NCBI RefSeq assembly: GCF_002865645.1
Contig: NW_020194588.1
Coordinates: 974,092 to 1,038,091 of the forward strand
From: Hyaloscypha bicolor E
Taxonomy: Eukaryota > Ascomycota > Leotiomycetes > Helotiales > Hyaloscyphaceae
Reading direction: 5' to 3'
Length of the DNA stretch: 64,000 nucleotides
Of the stretch, positions 1-13,560 are shown in pieces; position 1 is the stretch's first letter, and every line of letters begins with the position of its first letter. The notes beneath the pieces were generated by a model that was not told the DNA's origin, made no database searches, and worked only from the letters and a program-made list of their open reading frames with translations. A program made the position numbers and the translations under genes.

Positions 1-1690
1 TTAATGAGTTTAAAGTATTTGAAATATATTAGCTAAATAGGCCTTAAATTACTTCTAATAAACCTTATATAATAGTAGGCTTTATTTTATTATAGCTTTT
101 TAAGTATTATAAGATTCGTTTCTAAAAGTACTTATAATAGAATTAACTCTAGAAAAGTATTTATTATAAGTCTAAGATTAGGTTCTAAAACTACTTTTTA
201 AAAAGATATAAATGTTTTCTATTTCTTAAAGAACTTTCTATAATATAAGTTAGATATCCGGATTTTAAGAAGCTTTTTTTGGTTTAAATATATCTTTAGA
301 ATATTATATAATAGCTTCTAATAAATAGTATTAAGATTACTTTTAAAGCTTATTATATTAGGAAAGAAAATAAGTTCTAATTCTATTTCAGGAAGTTTTT
401 TAGTAAGAATTACTAAAGAAAATAAAATAGATTTATAAATAGAGTTTCTATAAAATATAGTAAACTATAAGATATTTCTAAAAGTATTTTTATATTACTC
501 TAATTATAAAATATACTAATTAATTATATTTACTAATTCTTGCTTTTATTAGAGTACTTTAACTTTAGTATATAAGCTTTATTCTATAGTTTAGGTAATA
601 TTAACTTAAGTATTAATCTTAGTATCTTAATTATTACTAGAATTATTTCTATTATTATTACTGGCTTTTAGAAGCTTTTAAGAGGCTCTATTAAAAGTAT
701 TAGACAAGCCTTTATTATTACCCGTATTAGAATTAATCTAGTTAACTTCCTCTATAGAAATAGCTCTAGTAAGAAATTATATATTTTGCAGATTTCGAGA
801 TATAATTACTTATTAAACTATTTCCTTTAAGAGTAAAGAGATTAGCTTATAAGGTATTTATTAGTAGATAATAAGATAATAGAATAAATTAGTGAGTTAT
901 AAAACTATAATATTAAATTTAGTATAGAACTAATCTCTATTTCTTTTATAAGGTTTAGGGAAGCCTCTTCTAAATAGAAAGCCCCGATAATATATATATA
1001 ATTAGTAATTTATAAGCCTAATATATATAATATAAATAGTAATTAGTTATAATATTAAAGGGCCACTAATTTCTTTAATTAATACCTATAATATCCGAGG
1101 TTTATTATATATTCTTAAGTTATATATAACCCTATATATATTATATTATAAATATATTATATAATTTCTATATCTTTAATTTATATTTCGAGAACTATAA
1201 AATAATATTAAATATAAAGAAATAATTAATACTAGAGCTAAAATTAATATTTTTCCCGAAAGAATCTCTAGAAATATTAGTAAAATAGTATATAATATTA
1301 TAGATTATTAAATATTTATTATTACTAGTACTAAATTTGAATTTATAAAAATAATAAAGCTTAGAATTAAAGTTATAAATAAAATAGAATATAAATTTTT
1401 TTTTTTCTAATTAAAGAAATTCTAAAAATCTTATTTAGTTAATTATTTTTAATAAAAATAAAAATAATAGTTTATAGAATAGAAGATTTACTAATTTTAA
1501 AAATAATTAGAATATTTATACTATTATAATTATTTTATTTTTAAAGAATACTAGAAAGCAGAAAAAAAAAATAATTTAAGAATATTAAGCTTCTAGAATT
1601 AAGGAATTAAATAATATAAAACCGGAAACTAAAAATATAAAGAAAAAATAAAGCCTAATATTATAACTAATAGTAATATTAGAGGAAATA
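1..1690. other. AT-rich RIP-degraded sequence, no gene recognised
   Basis: Very AT-rich sequence with scarce CpA/TpG and many stops in all frames. It lies upstream of a recognisable gypsy pol relic on the same strand and may be its gag/5' part, but I could not identify a domain or an LTR here. Confidence 0.5.
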
Positions 1691-1699
1691 GGAAAATAC

Positions 1700-4600
1700 C
1701 GGGATTTTTTATAAATTCTTTTATTTTAAATTCGAAAGTTTAGGAAATTAATAATATTTTTAAAGAAACTAAAATAGAAAAGGCTTTAGTTAAAGTATTA
1801 TTAAAAGTAATTCCGGATTTAATAGAAAAAGAAATAAAAAGAATAATAAATAAAGATATTTCTAAAAAAGAAATAAAATAATATCTTTTAATAATAAGAA
1901 AATATATTTTTAAAGTTATAAAATCTAGAATCTAAAACTAGAAAGAATTCTGAAATATATAAAAATTCAAGAAAGGTATTTTAGAATACTAGATAAAAAA
2001 GCGCTTTTTATATCTAAATAAAAAGAAACTAAATAGAAAAGTTATAAATTCTAGAAATTAAACGAAAATAATACTAGAGAAAATAACTATAGTTTATTTC
2101 TAGTTATAAGAATATATAAAATAAAAAATAAAAAGATTTAACTAGTAAATACTAATAATAGAACTAGAGAAGGTTTTAGTAAATATTTAAACTAGTTTAA
2201 GAGATTTAAAGCTAGATAATACTTATAGAAATATATTAGAAAATATAAGAACTGCCTTTTACTAAAAATAATAACTATTTTAAGAGATTTATAATTTATT
2301 TCGGAATATTTTAAATAATTAGATATTAGTAATTAGTTCTAGAAAGAAGAACTAGCTATATTCCGAGAATTAATAATTAATTAAGAAAATATAATTATAT
2401 TTAATTAGAAATAAATAAAAAAAGTTTATAAGAATATTAGTTTATCTATTCTAATTAAAACTATTAAATATAAAGCCTAATAAGAGAAGAATTTCCTATA
2501 TTTTAAAGCTCTAGTATTAATAATAGTAAAAATATTATTAGAATATCTAAATTATAGAATTCTTAAGAAATATAATAAATCTTACTAAAATTTATAGTTC
2601 TTAATTACTAAAAAGATTACTAGAACTTATAGACTAATTAATACTACTATAAAAATAAATTTAGTAATTCTATAAAATATTAATTTATTTCTATTTACTA
2701 ATAAGATCTCAAAGAAATTTATTAAATATATTTATATTTTTCTAATTAATTTCTTTTCCGGATATAATTAATTTATATTAGATATTTATAATAAAGATTT
2801 AATTATATTTATAATACTTTTAGAGCTATTAAAAATAGCTATACTATTTTAAGAAGCTACTAATTCTATTATATAGTTTATATAAGTTATTATAACTATT
2901 CTAGAAAATCTATTTCCCAAAATTACTATATTATTTATTAATAATATTAGAGTAAAGAAATCTTATATAAACTATAATAAATAGTTTATTTTATCTAGTA
3001 TTTAGTATTTTATATTTAAATACTTTTATAACCTGAATATAATTTTAGATAAAATTAAATAAATTAGAGCTAATATTAGAGAAAAATTATAGTTCTATTA
3101 TAATAAAATAGTTATTATTAGCTTTATTTATAGAATACTTAAAAGAAGTTCTTTAAGCTTAGGAATTACTAAGGTCTTAAAATAGAAATATTATAATAAT
3201 ATAACTAAAAATAAAATATTTATTAAAATTATTATTTATTATTATATTTAAATTAAAGGCTCTATAATTATTACTAAATCTATTTATTACTTAATAAAGA
3301 AAGATATAATATAAAAATAGGGTAATAAATAAATATAAGCTATATAAATTCTTTAAAAAAAGCTTATTATTATTCTAATATTTTATAAATTATATTAGTA
3401 ATAAATACTAGCCTAAATAAATAGGGCAGAACTTTTAGCTAATATAATAATAAAGAAAAAAAGAAAAATATCTAATATAAATCTGAAATCTGAAATAATA
3501 TTAAATAAAAATATAATATTATTAAAAAAGAATACCGAGAGCTAGTAAAGTATTTATAGAAAATATAATTCTAGCTATATAGAGTTTATTTTATTCTTGA
3601 GCTAAATATTAATATACTTATTATATAGCTAAATAAAGCAGCTATAAATCTTTCTAAAGCTTTAGTTATTTACTAGCTAATATAAATTTAACTATTTGAT
3701 TTTAAAGTTAAGTATATTAAGGGAACTAAATATATTATAGCTAATAGATTATTTAGGCGCTTATAATAAGAAGATAATATTAAAAATAATAAGAATATTA
3801 ATAAATAATTAGTAATAGAGCTTAATATTATTAGAATAGTATTTATTAAATAAAAAGTTTAGTTAAAGAAAGCGGTTTCTATTTAGTTATTTAATATTAT
3901 TTTAAGAAATTAAATTTTTAAAACCTTTACTAGATATTTAGATAATAGTATCTAGTTATTAGAGGTTAATAATTAAAGCTTTATTATATCTGGAAATAAA
4001 TTAGTAATATTAAGAAATAATAATATCCGGAAATTATATAATAAAGGTCGCGGCCTTTTATATATAATTCCTGGTAAAATCATAAATAGTAATACTAACT
4101 CCTATATTTTATTTAATAACCCGACTATTTTATTAAATCTTTAGATAATAACTATTTCGAATAATATTAGAATATTATATAATATCTTATAATACTTTCT
4201 AGATTAAAAGAAATATTAAAAAGCCAAGTTTTATAAGTTAAATAAAAAAGCTTTAAACTATAGTATAAGAAATTAATTACTATAGAAAGTTATATTTAAA
4301 GTATATTTACCTTAGCTTATTATTAATAATTAAAAGCAAAAAAAGATTAGATATATTAAAAAAGAAAGCATTTTTTATTTAATAGCTAGTTATTATTATT
4401 AGAAAAATTACTATAATTATATATAAAGATATATTAGTACTTATAAAATCTATTAGTATAAGAATAAAAAAAAATAAAAAAAGCTCTATATTTAATAAAA
4501 GCTATATTTCTTTTCTATTATTTTAAAATTAATATAATTAAATTACTAGATTATAAGAAATATAAATTATTAATTATTATTAGAGATAATTTCTTAGAAT

Positions 4601-5600
4601 AAATTAAAGCTAGATCTTTAAAGAACCCGACTAATAAAAAGATTACTAAGTTTATTTAGGAAGAAATTATTTATAAATATAGTTTATTTAAATAGTTTAA
4701 AATAAATAGCAAATCGAAATTTAAAGAAATAGTAATTCAGGAATTTAATAAGCTAGAAATTAATAGAATTATTATTTTGGCTTATAATTTTAAGAGAAAT
4801 AATATAATTAAAAGAAAATATTAACTAATTATTTAAATATTTATTACTTTTATAATAGATAGAAAAAAGCCCTAAATAGATTTACTACTATATATTCTAT
4901 TTACTAATTAAATTATTATATATAAATTAACTAGATTTACTTTCTTTTATATAATCTATAATAGAAAAGCTATATTATTTATAGAAATATACTTTTTAAT
5001 CTAGAGAATACTTGAATAAAATAAAGCTTATAATAGAGAAATACTTCTAGAGATATATATAAAGGAAATATAAATAAGAGATAAAAATATTAAAAAAGCT
5101 AGAATAAAAAAGAACTAAAGATACTAAGAGAAAAAGAAGTAATTTAATACTATTTACTAGATTTATTTAAAGCCTAATTCTAAAAAGAATCTAGTTCTTA
5201 TATATAATATTAAATTAATAGATTAAAATAAGTCAAGAAATATAAAGCTATTATATTACTAGCTTGGCCTATATAAAATAAGATATACGAATTAACTAAA
5301 GAAATATTATATACTAGAAGAGCTTAATAATATTATATTTTAGAAAATATATACCGGGAATTAACTTAAGTAATTTATTAAAAGAAATAAATTCTAGTAC
5401 TTTTCTAAAAATGAAATTAATAATAAATATATATTTATAAATAAATATTTTAAGATAAATATGAAATTAGAAAAGGAAATAGTTATAGAATACTATAAAT
5501 AAAATAATATTCAAGAAATCGAGAAAGCTATTAATATTATTATATATATTTTAAAGTTACTAGAATTAGAAAAAGTAAAATATATTTTCTTTATAGAAAA
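1700..5600 (+). mobile_element. Ty3/gypsy retrotransposon pol relic, RIP-inactivated
   Basis: The + strand, read through many TAA/TAG stops, gives a decayed gypsy polyprotein. Around 2,640-3,000 lies reverse transcriptase: an FSGYN-FILD segment near 2,755 and the catalytic box near 2,935 reading FINNIR, where gypsy elements have F-x-D-D, so both aspartates appear lost. RNase H should follow at about 3,100-3,700. The integrase core is at about 4,540-5,100, with an IRDNF segment and a typical gypsy order of residues, followed by a C-terminal region to about 5,550. The order RT, RNase H, integrase is that of Ty3/gypsy. GAC/GAT-to-AAC/AAT and CAG/CAA-to-TAG/TAA changes are those expected of RIP. 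No LTR could be delimited for it, so the ends are approximate. It could belong to the same large element as the open region ending in the LTR at 10,300. Confidence 0.75.
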
Positions 5601-7560
5601 CTAAGAAAAAGCATTTAATAATAAGAGCTCTTTTTAATCTAAAAAAAAGCTTATTACCTTTAATTCTTTATATATCTTTTATTTTCTATCTTTTAACTAT
5701 TATTTATAGCTTTTAAAAAGTATTATTATTGAATTATTTATTTTAGAAATTAAACGAGTTTTATTATTACTTATTTCTTATTATTATCTAGTTATTACTA
5801 TTATTATATACTTTACTAGATAGTATTCTTAATAGGAGATTCTATTACTAGAGCCTTAGAAATTAAAAATAAAGCTTTTATTTTAATATAAAATAAATAG
5901 AGAATCGAGAAGTTATTTTATAAACTCTTAATTTCGAAATACTATTCTTTTTAGTATATTTTAGTAATATAAATAATTAGAATATATAAAGAAAAGAAGA
6001 AAAAGAAAGCCTTTTATATATTTTTAAAAAAGAAAAAAATACCAAACTAGAAGCCTTTTAAAAGCTCTATTTGCTTTTTCTATTAGCTATTCTTATAGCT
6101 TATACTAGTCTAAAGCTTAATTATAATACTTATAGATTTTAATTTTAACTTAAACTACTATTATAAGTTTATTTATAATATTTAAGTAAACTTTCTAATT
6201 AGAAGTTATATATAAATAAAATAGCTAACTAGAAGCCTTATAAAAGAAAAGAGAAATATTATTAAATCTAATAATTATTTCAGAAGATATTTAATAATAT
6301 ATAATTTTAAAAATTTCTTTAATATTAAATAAACTAGATTTGCCTATTTAAAGCCTATTTTATACTAAGAAACTTATTTTCTTTTCTATATAATTATAGC
6401 TATATTTAAAACTTATATTAAGACTTAATTAATATATTATATATTTCTATTTTTATATAAAGGAAACTTCTTTTATATAAAACTTATTTCCTAATTATAA
6501 TATTATTTCCTTATTAGAAATCTATTTCTTTTTTAAAAAGCTAGTATAATTTATTAATTCTTATTATTAATCTATTTCTTACTATTAAATATTATTTAAA
6601 TAGTTAAGAAAATATTTTTAATTTCTATATCTTTAATATTAATTTAAAATATCTAATTTTCCTATATATTATATTAACTTTTATATTAACTATTTTAAAT
6701 ATAATAATACTATAAATTCTATTTATATTATTTTATAATTCTTTTTTTTATAGTCTTAGAATTCTTTTAATATTACCTTTTTTAATATAAATACTACTTT
6801 AAAGTTCTAATTAACTAAATAGTTTTCTATTATATAAAATCGATTTTAATAAATATTAAATAATTATAACTAGCTTTCGAAAGAGATATAAATTAGTTTC
6901 GGAAGAAGTAATATTCTATTCTAAATTATTTCTTAATTCTATTATTCTAGCTTCTTTTTTATTAATATTTATTTTATGTTTTTCTAATATCTTTAGTATA
7001 TTTATATATTTTATTTTTTATATTACTTTTTGAATTAATAGAAATTTTTCTAAATAAATAGAAAATCGGAATCTATTTATATTATAAAAATTCTATTATA
7101 TTTTTCTATATTCTAATATTTCAAATATTATTACTATTATATTTATATTTTTATTATATTACTTTCTTATTTTTCTATTATTACTATTTAGTTTAATTCG
7201 CCTTAATTATTTTCTAGATTATATTTTCTTAAATATATATATTAGTATTCTTTTCTATAATAAAAGCTTAATTCTATATTTTATCTTTTATAATTATTTC
7301 TAATTTGTAATTATATTATTTTAAATATATCTAATTATTATATCTATTTTTTCTATTATATATATTATTATTTTAGCTTTATTTCCTTATTAGAAAAAAA
7401 GAAAACTCGAATATATATAATACTTTTATATAATTTAAGTCTGTTTTAATTTACTTTTTATTTTAGGAAGTATTTAAAAGAAATTCTTATAAATTTAAAA
7501 TCTTTAATTTTATAACCTATAATTATTATATTAATAATATTTATATAATTTTTTTAAGAA
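5600..7560. other. AT-rich RIP-degraded sequence, nothing recognised
   Basis: No domain, LTR boundary or tandem array could be made out. It separates the gypsy pol relic from the following + strand coding relic. Confidence 0.45.
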
Positions 7561-10299
7561 TAATAAAATAGCTAAAGAATAAATTTCTTAATCTAGTAAA
7601 ATATAATAACTAGTTCTTGCAAGCTATAATATTACTAAAAGCCTATAAATTAATAATATTAAAGTTTAAAGTATTAAGAAAGCTTAAATAGTTATAGAAG
7701 ATTTATTAATATTAGAAAAAATAGCTATAATTACCGAATTTAATACAAATGTTTTTAATAAGCTAAGTAATATATATAATAAGCTTTTAAAGTAGAAAAC
7801 CTTTATTAGAGACGGAACTAGACTAAAATTAATTAAAGATAAGCTAAAGAACTACTAAGCTAATAATAGGAAATTCGAGAATATTATTAAAGATATTACT
7901 AAAAGCAAATAAGAGAAGCTTAATAAAATTAAGACTATAGTAAATAGTCTGGAAATTAAGAGTTAGAATAAAATTATATTATATAGTAAAGCCTTTAGCT
8001 AATATATTAATAATATCTATAATAATTTTAGTAAAAATATCTATAAGAAGTTATACTTTTTTTTTAAGATAAAAGCTTTAGTATATAAGGCTATTTAGTT
8101 AATTAATAAAGCTATTTTAGAATATATTAAAGATAAAAAGTATTAAAATACTAGTATATTTACTAAATTAATTATTAAGGTATTTAAGTATACTAAAGCT
8201 ATTTCAGAACTTAAAAAATTAGTTTTTAAGCTACTATTACCTAATAATCTTAAGGCTAAATAATATACTTTTAATACTTCCGGAATTCTTATTAAAGGAT
8301 ATTATAATAACGAATCTTTTCTTGGCTTCTATAATAAGCCTAGAAAATGGGCCCCTATTATAATTTTAGTAATAATTTAATTAAATTTAGCTAATAAAAC
8401 TAAAGCTAATTTAATAAAGCCTATTACTAATACTATTAGTAAAACTAATAGAGCTAGTATAACTAATTAAGAATCTAATAAGAAAGAGAAATAAACTAAG
8501 TCTAAAACTTCCAATAAATAGTATAGATCTAAATACTAGTTTAAGTATAAAATTAATAATATACTAGGAAATAAAGTAAAGAAAAGCAAGAAAGAAATAT
8601 TATTTAGAAAGATTCCGAGAAATATACCTAAAACTAAAAAAAAGAAAACTAATAATATTAATAGTATATTTAAATATTATACTTATAAGATACTAGTTAA
8701 ATAAAAGCTAATACTTAGTTATTAGAATAATTATACTTTTAAAAAATTATATAATAGTATTCTGGAACTTATTTATAAATAAGAATATTATAGAATTATT
8801 AACGGATTCTTTAAAGCTTTTTATAAAGTATATTTTTAGTAATTTACTAATCTTTTCTCTATTTATATAATTAATATTAAGCTTATAGATATCTTAAAAA
8901 TAGTTATTAAGATCTATAAAGTTATTAAGAATAAGAAATATATTTCTATTACTTAAATAAATAAGGAAATACGGGATTTCTTTTTAGAGAATAAAGAGAT
9001 TATAAACTATAAATATAAATATCGGGTTTTTAATTAATTTCGCTCGAATTTATAGCTCTAATCCAATATTATAGCTTCTATTTCTGAGTCTAGTATTTCT
9101 AATCTAAATATAAATAGCTATATCTATAAGAAAGATTACCTGAAATAGATTAAGAAACTTAATATCCGAAAGCTTTTAATAAAGGAAATAGAGATACTAT
9201 AATTTTATTTTTAAAAGAATAAAGTATTAAAATATAGAAATCTAAATAATAGCTATTTTATTTTAGTCTTTTAACTTTTAATAGCAGATTCCTTAATATA
9301 GCTTGGATTTTATAAAGTATTAGCTAAATATTCTATTTATCTAGTTATTTACTTTTAGTTAGCCTAATACTATATTTTTAAAGATATTAATTATTATTAG
9401 TATAAAGGAAATATTAATAATCTAATTATTACTAAAGCTCTAAATAATAAGTTCTTTCTTAGTAAGAAAAATTGAAATATTAGCTATATTTTCTTTATAA
9501 ACTATAAAAAAGCAGTTTCTCTTAGTAAAAAAGTTCTTAAAAGCATTAATTATTTCTCTATTTATAATAATTTTAACTTGAAAGATATAAAGGAATTAAG
9601 TAAGTATCTAATAAAGAAAGCAGAAAGAAAGTATTTAAATATAATATATTTAACTAGATAGATAAATACCTTTAACTAGATAATTTATAAGTCTGAAATT
9701 ATAATTAAATAATAATTCTCGAATAAAATAGTAGTTAAAGAATAGCTTAATAATAATCTATTATTCGAAAAACCTTTTATTATAATTCTAATAAGTCTAG
9801 TTACTATTTAGGACAGAATATACAAGAATAGAGTCTTTAATAAAGTTATTAAAGCTTCTTATTAAAAGCTTTCCTCTTTTATTAATAGCTAATTTAAAGA
9901 TACTAAGAATAATATAAAATTTAAAAGAGCTATTTATTTGAAATATATTAGTATAATTTATAATATAATTTACTATAATAAGCCATTTTAGTATCTAGCT
10001 ATAAAGGCTAAAATTAATTAATAGTTAAAGGCAGATACTAAATAATAAGAAGAACTATATTATATTTAATATAAGAATGCAGTTAAGCGGGTTCGGATTA
10101 CCTTTAAATAAGTTCGAGAGTATAAAATAAGACTATTTGAGGATAATAGATTATATTTTAGGTATATTAAAAAGAAATTAGAAATGCTAGTAGAAGAGAA
10201 TTCTAACTATTTCGTTATTTCGGGCTCTGAGTAGGGATTTTCTATTAGTTTTTGGTACTTAGGGAATAAGTACGAATAAATAGGGGGTCGGATATGGTA
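7560..10299 (+). mobile_element. Internal region of an LTR retroelement with an unidentified coding relic
   Basis: The sequence abuts a 3' LTR at 10,300. The + strand from about 8,600 to 10,250 can be read with few frame changes as a degraded protein whose stops are almost all RIP-type TAG/TAA. Its C-terminus, around 10,090-10,240, is charged and includes FKQVREYKIRLFE and YFVISGSE; the same end is seen, inverted and less mutated, at 63,880-64,000. I recognise no reverse transcriptase, integrase or protease in this stretch, so the protein is unidentified. A purine-rich stretch (AGGGGG near 10,282) just before the LTR fits a polypurine tract. It may be a non-autonomous element, or an extra 3' ORF of a large gypsy element whose pol lies at 1.7-5.6 kb. 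Confidence 0.55.
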
Positions 10300-10594
10300 T
10301 GGCAAGCCGTACTCTATTAAAATTGCTTTGTTTTAATAGTTTTAATGTTTTAGTTATATAATAAAGGCTGGGGCCTTTTGCATGTAACTTGCAGAAATTA
10401 TATAAGAAAGCTGGCTTTTCTATAGTTCTAGATAATAGTCCCTTCTTTATATTTAATTAATTAAGCTTTTGCATACTATATACTATTTATGCTTTACTAT
10501 TTATGCCTTTGATCTTGTTATTTTGCTGTCAAGTCACGTTTTGCGCTCTGGTGTACTTTATATGGGTTTTGGTCTTGTCGCAGTTTCCCTCCCA
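10300..10594 (+). repeat. 3' LTR of retroelement family shared with 25,014 and 63,538
   Basis: The LTR begins TGGCAAGCC and ends TTTCCCTCCCA, i.e. TG...CA. It matches, in reverse complement, 63,538-63,831 and the RIP-mutated solo LTR at 25,014-25,293 over essentially its whole length. It keeps many CpA/TpG sites, in contrast to the adjoining element body. It carries a palindrome around AAAGGCTGGGGCCTTTT near 10,363-10,379. The 5 bp that follow are CATTA, the expected target duplication if the 5' end outside this window carries the same bases. Confidence 0.8.
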
Positions 10595-10820
10595 CATTAT
10601 TGAGTTTTTGCATTTTGCAAAACACTTTTAAATTATTAAAAGCTAGCTCCCAAACACTAGTATTGAACGCTAGAATTTGGTTATTGGCGAACGCCAGTAA
10701 TCAAAAGACGTGCGTTCGTACGAAACGGGCCCTCACTCGCGGAGAGTACATAAAGTGGTTGTGAAAACTTTCATTATTCATTACTTAATAGTTGCCAAAG
10801 CATAGCTGATAGCCCGTCAC
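10595..10820. other. Intergenic, 3' flank of the phosphodiesterase gene
   Basis: Normal-composition sequence between the retroelement LTR and the stop codon of the minus-strand gene. It marks the sharp border between RIP-affected and unaffected DNA. I see no gene in it. Confidence 0.5.
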
Positions 10821-12928
10821 CTAGAAATTTTTCCCAGTGTATGGGCTCTGAACTGAAGCAAATCCCTGCGGACACTGCTTCCCTAATGCCGTGCTTCCAG
10901 ATCTCATATAACAGATCTTCGCAGCAGCACAGGCGTCACTAGTGCAGTTAGGACTCCTGACGCTCATCTTGCCTTGATATGTGTTGAAAGTCGTCACAAG
11001 GGTCTTATTCTTCTCCATCGCCTCAGTTAGTCCGTGCCAAAATGTAGCATTGAGCGGGGCATCTGCTGGCCACCCCACCGCCTTTCCATATGCTTCTCGA
11101 GTGGAGTATTCATATCTGAAGGTTGGGCCGGTGGAATCCAGAGCCGAGTATGAGTTGACGTCCGAGTAGAAAGTGTACGCTTCATATATCTCGAAATTTC
11201 CGGTGTCAACTTCATACATCCTGAACCCGGAATTGAGATTCGTCAGAGGCGTGACCGAGGGCCCGATCCAACCCGATGTGAGGGCAGTACTAGAGTTGCG
11301 CACGGTGCCGTTGTTGGCGTAGTAGATCATGACTTGGTCTTCGTGAGTATGGCCCCAGAGCGTATTCGCGATGACGTGCGGGGAGTAGCGATCAATAATT
11401 TGGTAGAACAGGTCAGTGGGGTTCGCGAGTGGGTTCGATCCATCCCAACCGCTCAAAACGTGACCGAGGATCCAAACTCGCTCGCCGGCATCCTCAGCAG
11501 CCTGAAGCTCGTCGATCATGAACTTGAACGTTCCCGAAACGTCTGGATCGGTAGTATTAATGAGATTGAGGTAGTTTGTTTTGAACCAGAAGTCAGTGTT
11601 GAGAGTGATGATCCTCAGACCGTACTGATTTTTGACGGAGTATGCGGCATAATGGAGTGCTGACTGGTTTGCTGTTGCTTCGTCGATCCATCCATTGTTC
11701 TTCCAAAGTGCAGATACGTGATCGAAGTTATAACTGAATTGTTTTCCAAGCGGGCCGGGCATGCTATGTGGCCCATTGATGGCTTCCGGACTAGAATCAT
11801 GATTACCAAGAACTGCAAAGACAGGTCCCTTAATGTAACTTTTGAACATGTCGAAGATGCTGGTCTCGGTGTACTCGACGTACGCACGTGAGAGTTGGTT
11901 CTGAGGATCGTGGGATACAAGATCTCCAGTGTAAACTGTCCAGGCTGGGGCGGCATTTGCTGAGCCAGTGCCAGTCAAGGCTCCGATTGATTGGAGAGCA
12001 GCTAGACCCAAAGTGTACGGAGTATCACATCTACGGGAATTAGCCTAGTTGCTGATCGGATGAATGCAATTTACCTGTATGCACCGTAAAGTGGCGCTGG
12101 AAATACCGCTTGAGAGGTGGGCGCCGAAGTGGAGTATCTGCAGCAGAGACCGGAAGTACAGTTGGCTTCGGACGCAACTAAGTACCTGGGATCGAGGTGT
12201 AAATCAGACAGATGGAGAACCTTGACTCGCTTTCCACTCGGTTTTGGGACTGAGTACCTCTTGGGCTTTGGTTTCGGAAACAAGCCTGTTGTATTCAACG
12301 GACTGGTAGACGGAACAGCGCAGAACGAGGTACTAAGAGTGCTGCAGATGTATTGCCCGTCAAGTCCCGTGACATCTGCAAGTGCGAGCACTTGAGTCCA
12401 AATTGCTCCATAGCTCCCAGCTGTATATGTATTTTTGCATGATGTATTCGATGCAAATGCTGTAGATTGGCAAAGAGAGATCAGTGCATCGGGAACGTAT
12501 TCAGGTGCAGATTGAGCCAGGAATTTCCCAACGCTGAGTGCAGCAATACATTTGGAGCAATTTCCAGAGAGACCCCCGACGTCGTGGATGATGCTTTTGA
12601 TCTCAGCCAAAGCAAGTTGGACCAAGGACTCGGAGGTGGTATTGTTGAGGCCCAGACCTGGCGGGTAATAGACTGGATCAAGGTCCGCAGTAGGAACTGT
12701 CTTCGGGTCAGTGAGATTGAGTGGATAGGTGATGTTCAAGACATCGTCATATAAAGCAGGCTGAGGCTCTGTTGTTGGTGCAGGCTTGACATAGTAGCTC
12801 GGGAAGACTGAAGTCGGAAAAGCGGAGGGCACGACGAATGAAGCGACGCCCGGAAGCTCAGCTCGAGCCGCATGAACCGCTGTGAAGATGGACAAGGCCG
12901 TCTGAGCAAGGAGGACTATTCTCGCCAT
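10821..12928 (-). CDS. Acid sphingomyelinase-like secreted phosphodiesterase (two exons)
   Basis: Predicted secreted enzyme of the acid sphingomyelinase / calcineurin-like metallophosphoesterase family, expected to hydrolyse sphingomyelin or related phosphodiesters outside the cell or in the vacuole. Exon 1 is 12,928-12,075 and exon 2 is 12,030-10,821. The intron (12,031-12,074, 44 nt) has AG|GTAAAT and CCCGTAG| borders, and splicing creates the family motif RCDTPY at residues 285-290. The product has 687 residues. Residues 1 to about 20 form a signal peptide. A saposin-B-like, cysteine-rich domain lies at about 122-205, with NCSKC near 123-127. The metallophosphoesterase motifs are all present: SDLH 241-244, GD 320-321, GNHD 360-363, GH 474-475 and GHTH 511-514. 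Cysteines follow in the C-terminal region (PNCTSDAC), and there are many N-glycosylation sequons. The start fits well: ACAAAATGGC context and a signal peptide immediately downstream. No disabling mutation is seen. Substrate choice is inferred from family membership; other phosphodiester substrates are possible. Confidence 0.93.
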
Positions 12929-13560
12929 TTTGTAGTGGTGGTGAAGAATCAGCTGGGATATAATATCTTGCCCTGCGGCATGAGCCGTGCCGAGTCCGGT
13001 GGTAGGGGGGCGAATGAGGGTGTCCTGAATGAAGGGAAGCTGCGATGGTGAAGCTTGCTGGCCAGAAAGGGAGTGTCGTCGACTTTTTATCCATATTACT
13101 GATCAACCACTTTGGGCTCCGGAGGTAATCTTACCAGCCTGCTTGCTGCGGCCGCTGAGCATTATGAATTCGGGCGGCTCGACCTTTCCGGCTTCATGGG
13201 GTCGAATGTGCAGCCTTGACGGGCGGCCGACGGCGGTGTTCCTCCCTGCCAGGCTGCCTGCGTACCCCAGGAGACGCTTGCAGAGCTGCTTATCATAGTG
13301 ACGGCGTGAAGCAATGGGAAAACTCTGATGGATCGACAGCGGAAATTGGACGAAGATGCGGAAAAGATGGGATACGGTGGGGTGAAATTGGGCGGAACCA
13401 GAGGTGTGATGCGGTTTCATAGCGTGTGGCTCACTGGAAACTTGGGAAGTCGTCTGATTCGCGGGCAATTTCTCCCAACAACAGCCAGTGCAGCCCTGAG
13501 CGAGACACGTGACCAGAGTCAAATTATGCTGCGACAACTTCAAATGTTGTAGCTAAAACT
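12929..13560 (-). promoter_or_regulatory. 5' flanking region of the phosphodiesterase gene
   Basis: Normal-GC sequence upstream of the ATG at 12,928. A TTATATC stretch near 12,958-12,965 is the nearest TATA-like element. A TCACGTG-type E-box (minus strand; CACGTGA on +) lies near 13,506. Overlapping open frames of 70-146 codons on both strands lack any recognisable domain, signal peptide or splice structure, so I treat them as chance frames in unmutated DNA. Confidence 0.4.

Noticed and set aside
13029..13552. Overlapping open frames on both strands upstream of the phosphodiesterase gene
   Set aside because: No domain, signal peptide or intron signal. The frames overlap antiparallel in a region that only lacks stops because it is GC-normal; treated as promoter/intergenic.
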